Source: Desulfoluna limicola (GTDB lineage Bacteria; Desulfobacterota; Desulfobacteria; Desulfobacterales; Desulfolunaceae). Taken from it: a DNA stretch of 64,000 nt. The notes below the pieces were generated by a model that searched no databases, had not been told where the DNA came from, and saw only the letters and a program-made list of their open reading frames with translations. Where the stretch lies: contig NZ_AP024488.1 in assembly GCF_021654575.1 (NCBI RefSeq), positions 2,108,001 through 2,172,000 on the forward strand, given 5' to 3'. Position numbers and translations under genes: made by a program. Shown here in pieces: positions 9,640 to 16,403 of this stretch. How positions within the stretch are numbered: the first letter of the stretch is position 1; each line of letters begins with the position of its first letter.

Positions 9640-11067
9640 ATGGCCGGTGACATTTACCCTGATTTCCCCATTCTCCTCATCGATGACGAGCCATCATGGC
9701 TGCGCAGCTTAGGGCTCCTTTTAGAACGCGCCGGATTCACCAACCTGCACAAGCTCACCGACGGGAGAAAGGCGCAGAGCCTTCTTGCCGAGCAGAAAAT
9801 CGGCATAGTGCTCCTTGACCTCATGATGCCCGGCATGTCGGGGGAAGAGCTGATCCCCCTGATCCGGGAGGAGTCACCGGACACGGTGATTATCGTGGTC
9901 AGCGGCATGAATCAGGTCAACCTTGCCGTTCAGTGCATGAAGCTGGGCGCCAGCGACTTCATCGTCAAAACGGGTGCCGAAGAACGCATTGTCACCACGG
10001 TGAGAAACGCCGTTAAACTCTGGGAACTGAAGCGAGAAAACCGGGCAATCCGGGACACCATCAGCAAGGGCCCCAGCAACCCCGAGGCCTTCAGCCAGAT
10101 CGCCACCACGAACCGCTACATGGCCTCCATCTTCAGCTACATTGAATCACTGGCAACATCCCGGCAGCCGGTCCTCATCACCGGGGAAAGCGGCACGGGC
10201 AAGGAACTCATCGCCCGGGCCATACACCGTGTCAGCAACCCTCCGGGCCCCATGGTGTCTGTCAACGTGGCAGGCCTGGACGACACCATCTTTTCCGACA
10301 CCCTCTTCGGCCATGTCCGGGGCGCCTTCACCGGAGCCGACGCCCGACGTGCCGGCATGGTGGAAAAAGCCTCCAACGGGACCCTCTTTCTCGATGAAAT
10401 CGGAGACTTGAGCGCCCCATCCCAGGTAAAACTTCTGCGCCTTCTCCAGGAGGGGGATTACTACCCCGTGGGCAGCGATCTCCCTGAAAAGATCAACGCC
10501 AGGGTGGTCTGCTCCACCCACCAGGATCTTCCGGCCAAGGGAAAGGAGAGGCTTTTCCGCAAGGACCTGTTCTACCGCCTTCAGACCCACCATATTCACA
10601 TGCCGCCTTTGCGTGAACGCAAAGACGACATCCCCATACTCCTCGAAACATTCCTCACCATGGCCGCTGAGGAGACAGGTAAAAAACGACCTGTCTACCC
10701 ACAGGAACTGCCGGTGCTTCTTGCCACCTACCACTTCCCCGGCAACATCCGTGAGCTGAAATCCATGGTGTACGATGCCATGGCACGCCACCAGGGGGGC
10801 ACCCTCTCCATGGCTTCCTTTAAAGAGGCAATGCAGGGGCACCCCGGTTCCATAGAGGACTCGCCCCCCCCCCCGGCCGACAGCACCGGAAACCCATTCA
10901 CAGGCCTGGAGCCTTTGCCCAATCTGGCTGAAGCCTCACATCTTCTGGTTATGGAAGCCATGGCCCGTGCCGAAGGCAATCAGAGCATTGCCGCAAGGCT
11001 TCTGGGCATCTCCCAACCGGCACTCAGCAAACGAATGAAGCTGATTCGAGAGAAAAAAGAGGTGTAG
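9640..11067 (+). CDS. Sigma-54-dependent response regulator (DctD-like)
   Basis: The protein has 475 aa and starts 6 nt after AAGGAG. The receiver domain has D60 in LLDLMMPG and K110; the usual Pro after the Lys is replaced by Thr (VKTG). The AAA+ domain has Walker A GESGTGKE at 182-189, GAFTGA at 228-233 and TLFLDE for Walker B. A proline-rich linker near 405-415 precedes a Fis-type helix-turn-helix (about 448-472, SIAARLLGISQPALSKRM). The likely partner kinase is the solute-binding sensor kinase upstream. The likely target is the symporter downstream, whose promoter region has a sigma-54 box and two dyads that could be its binding sites. The pairing is inference. Confidence 0.92.
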   Translation: MAGDIYPDFPILLIDDEPSWLRSLGLLLERAGFTNLHKLTDGRKAQSLLAEQKIGIVLLDLMMPGMSGEELIPLIREESPDTVIIVVSGMNQVNLAVQCMKLGASDFIVKTGAEERIVTTVRNAVKLWELKRENRAIRDTISKGPSNPEAFSQIATTNRYMASIFSYIESLATSRQPVLITGESGTGKELIARAIHRVSNPPGPMVSVNVAGLDDTIFSDTLFGHVRGAFTGADARRAGMVEKASNGTLFLDEIGDLSAPSQVKLLRLLQEGDYYPVGSDLPEKINARVVCSTHQDLPAKGKERLFRKDLFYRLQTHHIHMPPLRERKDDIPILLETFLTMAAEETGKKRPVYPQELPVLLATYHFPGNIRELKSMVYDAMARHQGGTLSMASFKEAMQGHPGSIEDSPPPPADSTGNPFTGLEPLPNLAEASHLLVMEAMARAEGNQSIAARLLGISQPALSKRMKLIREKKEV

Positions 11068-11142
11068 GGTCCCCTTGGGGACAAAGCGAGGCCCCTGTTC
11101 AGGGAACTGCGCCCAACAGGGGTATAACTTTTTTCATACCCA

Positions 11143-11224
11143 TAACTTTGGTTATACACGCAGCCAAGCCCCTATTTTTTGAGCTTTCCCGCAATATCTT
11201 CCTTAAGCTATTACTTTGGTTATA
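11143..11224 (+). promoter_or_regulatory. Two dyad sites, probable activator-binding sites
   Basis: ATAACTTTGGTTAT (11142-11155) has perfect 5-bp inverted arms (ATAAC/GTTAT) around TTTG. ATTACTTTGGTTAT (11210-11223) is the same site with one mismatch. They lie 68 bp apart centre to centre and about 160 and 95 bp before the sigma-54 box, the usual place for enhancer sites. A weaker relative, GGTAT/ATACC, is at 11121-11140. Confidence 0.7.
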
Positions 11225-11304
11225 TGGCCAGCAGCAAGGTCATGTTCACCCCACTCGTTCCCATTTCGCCTGTCTAATCCACCTGTTACCAAAATATCCA
11301 GATG

Positions 11305-11320
11305 TTGGCATCGACCTTGC
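11305..11320 (+). promoter_or_regulatory. Sigma-54 promoter of the symporter gene
   Basis: TTGGCATCGACCTTGC followed by T matches the -24/-12 consensus, with the diagnostic GG and GC separated by exactly 10 nt. It lies about 160 nt before the symporter ATG and just downstream of a gene for a sigma-54 activator. Confidence 0.82.
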
Positions 11321-11482
11321 TCTATAAAACACTGCTTCAGTAAGGTGTTTCGGGTTTTATTTGCGTTCCCGGCACACCGACCAACTTGAGAGTGATGTCC
11401 AGGAACATAAGGGCAAAGTGAAACATCTGACTTTCCCGAGGGCCGTCATCAATAAAGCAACACGAACAGAGAAGGGGGAACC

Positions 11483-12694
11483 ATGAAACTTTGGATGAAG
11501 ATTATGATCGGCCTGGGCCTCGGTATTGTTACCGGCCTTGTCCTTCAGGAGAAAGCGGTCTATGTAAAGCCCGTTGGCACGCTCTTTATTAACGCCATCA
11601 AAATGCTTATCATCCCGCTGATTTTCTCCTCGCTCATCGTGGGCATGACCAGCCTCAAGGACAGCAAGCAGCTGGGCCGAATCGGCCTCAAGACCCTTGC
11701 CATCTACCTCATCACGACAGCTTTCGCCGTCTGCATCGGCCTTGTTGTGAGCACCATCCTCCAGCCCGGTGCCGGCATGATGATCGACATGGGACAGAGC
11801 GTCACAGCAAAGCAGGCGCCCCCCTTCATCGACACCCTGGTTTCGATTGTGCCTAAAAACCCCCTTGGCGCACTCTCCAGCGGCCATGTCCTTCAGGTCA
11901 TCTGCTTTGCCATCTTCCTCGGCATCGCCATCAACATCACCGGAGAGAAGGCCGATCCCTTCAAGCGACTCTGTGAATCCGTCGCGGAGATCATGTACAC
12001 ACTGACCGCCATCGTCATGGAATTCGCCCCTTACGGCGTCTTTGCCCTGATGGCTTATGTTGTGGGGCAGTACGGCGCATCCACCCTGCTTCCGCTCCTC
12101 AAAGTGATTCTCGCTGTCTACGTCGGTGCCATCCTTCATGTCATCTTCGTCTACGGTTCCGGCATCAGCCTGGTAGCCCGACTGAGCCCCATCAAATTCT
12201 TCAAGGGTATTGTTGACGCCCAGGCAGTGGCTTTCACCACCACCAGCAGCTCCGGTACCCTTCCCGTGACCATTCGATGCACCCAGGAGAACCTCGGTGT
12301 GTCCAAGAGCGTTTCCAGCTTCGTGCTTCCCATGGGCGCCACGGTCAACATGGACGGCACCGCCATCTACCAGGGTGTGGCAGCTCTCTTCGTGGCCCAG
12401 GCCAGCGGCATCGACCTGACCATGTCCAACTACATCACCCTGATCCTCGCCTCCACCCTCGCTTCCATCGGAACTGCGGGCGTCCCCGGCGCGGGTCTCA
12501 TCATGCTCTCGGTGACCCTCTCCTCCATCGGTCTTCCCATGGAAGGAATCGCCCTCATCGCCGGCATCGACCGAATCCTCGACATGGCGCGTACCAGCGT
12601 TAACGTCACAGGTGACGCCATGACCTCCGTCATCGTCGCCAAGAGCGAAGGCGAGTTCGACAGAGAAATCTTCGAAGCCACCGAGGCGGTGTAA
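11483..12694 (+). CDS. Dicarboxylate/amino acid:cation symporter (DAACS, GltP-like)
   Basis: This 403-aa inner-membrane transporter has the normal length for the family. It takes up glutamate, aspartate or C4-dicarboxylates with protons or sodium. The serine-rich hairpin HP1 reads TTSSSGTLP (about 253-261), TM7 has NMDGT at 289-293, and HP2 has GVPGAG at about 333-338. These are the substrate- and ion-binding elements of the GltPh fold. The ATG follows GGGGGAACC. Expression probably depends on sigma-54 and the adjacent two-component system. Sequence alone does not separate glutamate from succinate or malate specificity. Confidence 0.93.
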   Translation: MKLWMKIMIGLGLGIVTGLVLQEKAVYVKPVGTLFINAIKMLIIPLIFSSLIVGMTSLKDSKQLGRIGLKTLAIYLITTAFAVCIGLVVSTILQPGAGMMIDMGQSVTAKQAPPFIDTLVSIVPKNPLGALSSGHVLQVICFAIFLGIAINITGEKADPFKRLCESVAEIMYTLTAIVMEFAPYGVFALMAYVVGQYGASTLLPLLKVILAVYVGAILHVIFVYGSGISLVARLSPIKFFKGIVDAQAVAFTTTSSSGTLPVTIRCTQENLGVSKSVSSFVLPMGATVNMDGTAIYQGVAALFVAQASGIDLTMSNYITLILASTLASIGTAGVPGAGLIMLSVTLSSIGLPMEGIALIAGIDRILDMARTSVNVTGDAMTSVIVAKSEGEFDREIFEATEAV

Positions 12695-12835
12695 CACAAC
12701 ACCCGGAAAATTCAGGATCGTTCTGAACGTTCTACAGGCCCCCATCCTGCAGAAAATTCAGGATATCCCCTCCTGATTTTCATATACACATCTCCATACA
12801 CGACACACAAACTTCTATCCCCATAGAGAAGTGAG

Positions 12836-12879
12836 AAAAGGGGTCTTCCCGGGAAACCGGTGAAGGCCCCTTTTCTTTT
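12836..12879 (+). terminator. Rho-independent terminator after the symporter
   Basis: AAAAGGGGTCTTC pairs with GAAGGCCCCTTTT with one mismatch, followed by CTTTT. It lies about 140 nt after the symporter stop and just before a repeat element. Confidence 0.8.
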
Positions 12880-12901
12880 GTGCAAACCGCAAAAAAGGAG
12901 T

Positions 12902-12983
12902 GCCTCCGGCGGCAAGGTGAGCCACCTTGAAAGCGTGTTGCGAATGAGATGAGCCCTCGTTCCTCGGGCATGTCACTTTCGCC
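12902..12983 (+). repeat. A-type element
   Basis: GCCTCCGGCGGC (12902-12913), the AAGGTG/CACCTT stem, and a hairpin with arms beginning GCGAATG whose tip reads CCTCGTTCCTCGG. The arms carry several mismatches. Confidence 0.75.
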
Positions 12984-13234
12984 ATCAGGGTGGTATTTAG
13001 AGACGGATAGGAACGGGGCATTACTAACTCAGCCTGGACACCACGCGCCAACGTATACCGACGCCTGACCATCCACCGATCCAAAACCTCCCTCACCATC
13101 ATCGCAACCACGGCCCAAGACAGAATCCCCCCACAAACGGCAACTGCTAACTACCCAGCCTCTCACGCCCCTCCTCTTTCCTTTCCCCTTACGCTCCTTC
13201 ATTCTCGAAGTTAATCCACTCCTCTCATACCCAC

Positions 13235-13287
13235 AAAAAAACGGCGACTATCGCCCCCACCACACTTGGACATAGTCGTCGCTTTTC
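13235..13287. terminator. Bidirectional terminator-like hairpin, no obvious gene
   Basis: GGCGACTAT (13243-13251) pairs with ATAGTCGTC (13270-13278). The stem is flanked by a run of A on the left and CTTTTCTTT on the right, so it could stop transcripts of either strand. The gap 12984-13469 otherwise shows nothing recognisable. Confidence 0.5.
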
Positions 13288-13469
13288 TTTGATTACGTGG
13301 CAAAAACCCCTGAAGCAACAACACACCACAGCAAGCTATACCCCTTGATCTATTACAATATTCCATGCAACAACACTCTCCGCATGTCACACCCAATCTC
13401 ACTTTGCGTTCATAATATATAAGGTACCACTGCTGCTTCTATTCACTTCCAATCAATGGGGGACTTTGT

Positions 13470-13976
13470 ATGTCCAATGAAAAGGGAGACAGCGCCCAAT
13501 TTTGGCCATCACATATTGAAAGAGCTCGGGACCCTCAAAACTGGCTTAGAAAATCATACCACTTCAAATTCGCAGCTGAAGTATTATACGACGCATATTC
13601 TAAATCTCAGCGGGTTGATCTTCACTCTCTGAGTGGTGTTGACACCACGAAGAGCGTTGAATTAGCCGAGTGGCAGAAAGGATAATCATCTCTTATGCCA
13701 TGTATTGTTTGCTTAGGTTATTCCATGGAGTTGATGTTTAAAGCTCTCATCGTTCAAAAGGACCCTGCTGCTGCTATAGGTAATGATAAAATCCATATGG
13801 ATAAATCTCATTCGTTTGTTCGTTTAGCAGACCAAGCCGGCGTTAAATTATCAATCGGTAAAAACTCACAGGCGTCGTCTGTCAGCAAATATAACGTACC
13901 CGAGGAACGAGGGTGCGATGCATTTGCAACCTGCTTTCGAGGTGGCTCACCTCGCCGCCGGAGGCAGCTTTTTTAG
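13470..13976 (+). pseudogene. Broken HEPN-like gene, stop codon plus repeat insertion
   Basis: ATG at 13470 follows GGGGGA. The frame runs 71 codons to TAA (13683-13685) and then continues in the same frame with clear homology-like text: YHFKFAAEVLYDAY before the stop, then YSMELMFKALIV and HSFVRLADQAGVKLS after it. This resembles HEPN-domain proteins, helical proteins often tied to nucleotide or RNA toxicity. After KNSQASSV the frame enters an A-type repeat element, which supplies the last 25 or so residues (PEERGCDAF and on) and the stop. So the gene has two lesions, a nonsense codon and a 3' truncation by the element. Codon use is more AT-rich than that of neighbours, suggesting acquired DNA. 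Confidence 0.65.
13885..13965 (-). repeat. A-type element inserted in the HEPN-like gene
   Basis: Hairpin with tip CCGAGGAACGAGGG, the stem GAGGTG/CACCTC and the end GCCGCCGGAGGC (13954-13965). The left arm reads GCAAATATAACG and pairs only partly with the right arm, so the junction with the gene probably lies within it. The conserved outer tail GAGCTGAATAGTT follows at about 13976. Confidence 0.8.
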
Positions 13977-14050
13977 AGCTGAATAGTTGCCTGTTTTTTA
14001 TTTTTCTTCATGTCCTTCGTGCGCTTCGTGGTTCATACAACGTTTTGAAT

Positions 14051-14467
14051 TCAGGAAAATCGAAGGGTAAGGATACGGCGAACGAATTCAGGGGTGTCGG
14101 GCCGGCCGGCCAGGGCGAGGAGTTTTTTCTTTCCGATGCGCCGGTCCATGCAGGCAAGGGCCAGGCGGAGGTCGAAGGGGTCGTTGGGGACAGTTGAGGT
14201 GAGGAGTTCGTTTTTGGGTAGATCGAGGTAGGCGTGGAGAACGCCCATAAGGGTGGCTAAAGTGACTCCGGGGTGATCGGCAAGGGAGGCTTTGAACTGA
14301 TGGGGAAAGTCCCACACCACGGCCCCATCCACGCGGATCCGAAGGAGCCCTAAGTGGGTAAAGGCGCCTTGGCTCTTTGCCTTTTCGAGGCCGGTGAGGT
14401 GAATATCCACATCAAGGCCGGGGTCAAAAAGAAGGACCAATCGTTTTTTCAGGGCACTCCAGCGCAT
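14051..14467 (-). CDS. SF0329-like small protein
   Basis: The protein has 138 aa and an AAGGA site 7 nt before the ATG. It begins MRWSALKKRL and ends with ALACMDRRIGKKKL, both in keeping with the SF0329-type family of uncharacterised proteins (MRWSKLKK start, late LDRRVGKRRL motif). A central VDGAVVWDFP resembles the family's ITVDG segment. Function is unknown. No signal peptide or membrane helix is visible. A 15-copy heptamer array starts 15 nt upstream of the start codon and must lie in the leader or promoter, so array length could affect expression. Family assignment is from memory of motifs only. Confidence 0.65.
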   Translation of the reverse strand: MRWSALKKRLVLLFDPGLDVDIHLTGLEKAKSQGAFTHLGLLRIRVDGAVVWDFPHQFKASLADHPGVTLATLMGVLHAYLDLPKNELLTSTVPNDPFDLRLALACMDRRIGKKKLLALAGRPDTPEFVRRILTLRFS

Positions 14468-14481
14468 GGGAATCCTTGGCA

Positions 14482-14586
14482 GGCTAAAGGCTAAAGGCTA
14501 AAGGCTAAAGGCTAAAGGCTAAAGGCTAAAGGCTAAAGGCTAAAGGCTAAAGGCTAAAGGCTAAAGGCTAAAGGCTAAAGGCTAAA
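14482..14586. repeat. Tandem heptamer array, GGCTAAA x15
   Basis: Fifteen perfect head-to-tail copies of GGCTAAA (TTTAGCC on the minus strand), 105 bp, with no visible variant unit. The unit is not a multiple of three, and the array ends 15 nt before the start codon of the SF0329-like gene. Confidence 0.95.
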
Positions 14587-14725
14587 GGGCGCGTATCGTT
14601 TAATTTCGGAATTTGCAAGCGGTATTAACCAAAAAATCAACACCAATTCAAGCACACGGCCAACATTCGGAATTCCCGAAGACGCCGTTGTTCTCGTAAT
14701 GTGATCACGGACGCAGCCCGTCCAC

Positions 14726-14805
14726 GAATGCTTGCGCCCGAGGAACGAGGGGCGCAAGCATTCGCAACCTGGGGTCCAGGGGATCATCCCCTGGCCGCCG
14801 GAGGC
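14726..14805 (-). repeat. D-type element
   Basis: Perfect 14-bp arms GAATGCTTGCGCCC (14726-14739) and GGGCGCAAGCATTC (14750-14763) enclose GAGGAACGAG. They are followed by the CCAGGGGATCATCCCCTGG palindrome and GCCGCCGGAGGC (14794-14805). The end lies 12 nt from the hisC stop. Confidence 0.85.
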
Positions 14806-14817
14806 TGCTTTTGGCTC

Positions 14818-15870
14818 TTACAACGATTTTACCGCGTCCAAAAGTGCTGTGTTCTCTTCTGCGGTGCCGATGGTGATGCGCACAAAGGGGGTGAGCCCCT
14901 CCTTGTTGAAGTAGCGCACCAGCACCCCTTTTGCTTTGAGGCCTTCGTAGACTGCTTTACCGTCCCGGTCCGGTGCACCGGCAAAGACAAAGTTGGCTGC
15001 AGAGGGAAGCACCTTCCAGCCCAGTTCCGTGAGCTCTTCGGAGACGCGTTCCCGCTCGGCCATGACCATGCCGCGGGTTTTATCGAACCACGCCCTGTCG
15101 GAGATGGCGGCGATGCCGGCCTTCTGTGTCAGGGTGTCTACGGGGTAGGAGTTGAAGGAGTCCTTAACAGCGTAAAGGGCCGAGATCAGTTTTTCGCTGC
15201 CCATGGCCCAACCAAGCCGGCTACCGGCAAGGGAGTAGCTCTTGGAAAAGGTCTTCACGACGAGGAGGTTGGGAAAGCGATCGATGAGGGCAACGGCGCT
15301 CTCGCCGCCAAAGTCGATGTAGGCTTCATCCACAACCACCACGCGGTCTGAGGGCCAGCGCTCCAGCAGCTCCGTCACCTTATCCAGAGAGAGCAGCATC
15401 CCCGTGGGGGCGTTGGGGTTCGGGACAATGACGCCGCAGCCCTTTTCATCGACAAACCGATCGATGTTGATGCCGTAGTCGTCATCAAGGGCCACCTTTT
15501 TATAGGCGATGTCGTAATAGTCGCAATAAACAGGATAAAAGCTGTAGGTATGCTCCGGAAAGAGAAGGGGCCCTTTGGCCGAATCAAAGAAGGCAAAAAA
15601 GGCAAAGGAGAGGATCTCATCGGATCCGTTGCCCACGATTACCTGATCCCGTTTGATGCCATGCTCTCTGGCGATGGCGTGGCACAGCGCTTCCGAGTTG
15701 GGATCGGGGTATCGCCGGAGAGTCTCCACATCAAATTCTTTGAGGATCTCGGCAACACCCGGAGCCGGCGGATAGGGGTTTTCGTTGGTGTTCAGCTTGA
15801 TATAGCTGCGATCCTGGGGCTGTTCGCCGGGAACATACGGGGTCAGTTTCGTAAAACGCTCGGAGTACAT
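14818..15870 (-). CDS. hisC: Histidinol-phosphate aminotransferase
   Basis: This PLP enzyme of histidine biosynthesis converts imidazole-acetol phosphate and glutamate to histidinol phosphate and 2-oxoglutarate in the cytosol. I chose the ATG at 15870 (MYSERF) because GGGAG precedes it and the resulting 350 aa is typical; an upstream in-frame extension to 15951 has no good site. Motifs: NTNENPY near 27-33, GNGSDEIL, PNAPTG, and TFSKSYSLAGSRLGW with the Schiff-base lysine at K210. It stands alone, outside any his operon seen here. A D-type repeat element lies directly after its stop. Confidence 0.92.
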   Translation of the reverse strand: MYSERFTKLTPYVPGEQPQDRSYIKLNTNENPYPPAPGVAEILKEFDVETLRRYPDPNSEALCHAIAREHGIKRDQVIVGNGSDEILSFAFFAFFDSAKGPLLFPEHTYSFYPVYCDYYDIAYKKVALDDDYGINIDRFVDEKGCGVIVPNPNAPTGMLLSLDKVTELLERWPSDRVVVVDEAYIDFGGESAVALIDRFPNLLVVKTFSKSYSLAGSRLGWAMGSEKLISALYAVKDSFNSYPVDTLTQKAGIAAISDRAWFDKTRGMVMAERERVSEELTELGWKVLPSAANFVFAGAPDRDGKAVYEGLKAKGVLVRYFNKEGLTPFVRITIGTAEENTALLDAVKSL

Positions 15871-16213
15871 GCTGGTAGGGCTCCCATCTGTCATCATGGT
15901 CAAAGACCCGGCCTCAGCCCCTGATGGGCCACCGGGTTTGCACGGTGTCACACTCTGTTTTGAGGAGCATTTATATCACTGTCCAACCCTTGCGGCAACC
16001 AATCCCGTTAGGGAATACAAACATAGGGGTAAAAATCAGGCAAAAAACCGTCATCGCAAATGCTCCTTCATTGTACTTCGAGAGACCTGTATTCACTCAG
16101 GGCCTTCGCACGTGACCAATGACTTGCATGGGTGATTCGTCTTCGTATAATCCCCAGGACGCTTCGTGGTTTTCCCATATAAACAGATAATAATGTGTAA
16201 CTGTTCAGCTTGT
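15871..16213. other. Gap upstream of hisC, nothing recognised
   Basis: About 340 bp between hisC (start) and a decayed repeat element. It probably carries the hisC promoter on the minus strand, but I see no convincing -35/-10 pair. Confidence 0.4.
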
Positions 16214-16344
16214 GCCTCCGTCAACTCTGCCGGGGAACAATCCTTTGAAAATTCGAATAAAAAAACTTGCTCAACTTAAGCAGGGTTCCTCCCGAATCAC
16301 ATTCAAAACCTGCTTTTAAGATGGCACACCTTGCCGCCGGAGGC
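16214..16344. repeat. Decayed composite element, B plus A
   Basis: GCCTCCG at 16214 is followed by text like a worn B module (CTGCCGGGG, CTTTGAAAATTCG). The right part keeps the AAGATGGCACACCTT stem and an intact GCCGCCGGAGGC (16333-16344). The end lies 59 nt from the stop of the lipoprotein gene. Confidence 0.65.
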
Positions 16345-16403
16345 CGTTTTTTGAAAGCTCAATCGTTACTTGAGAACACCACCTCTTTCATTTACCACCC
16401 CCA

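Noticed and set aside
13683..13685. Recoded stop codon in the HEPN-like gene
   Set aside because: TAA is not a selenocysteine or pyrrolysine codon, and the gene is also truncated by a repeat element, so a simple pseudogene is more likely.
14482..14586. CRISPR-like array
   Set aside because: The heptamers are contiguous with no spacers; elsewhere repeats are dispersed, not regularly spaced, and no cas gene is present.
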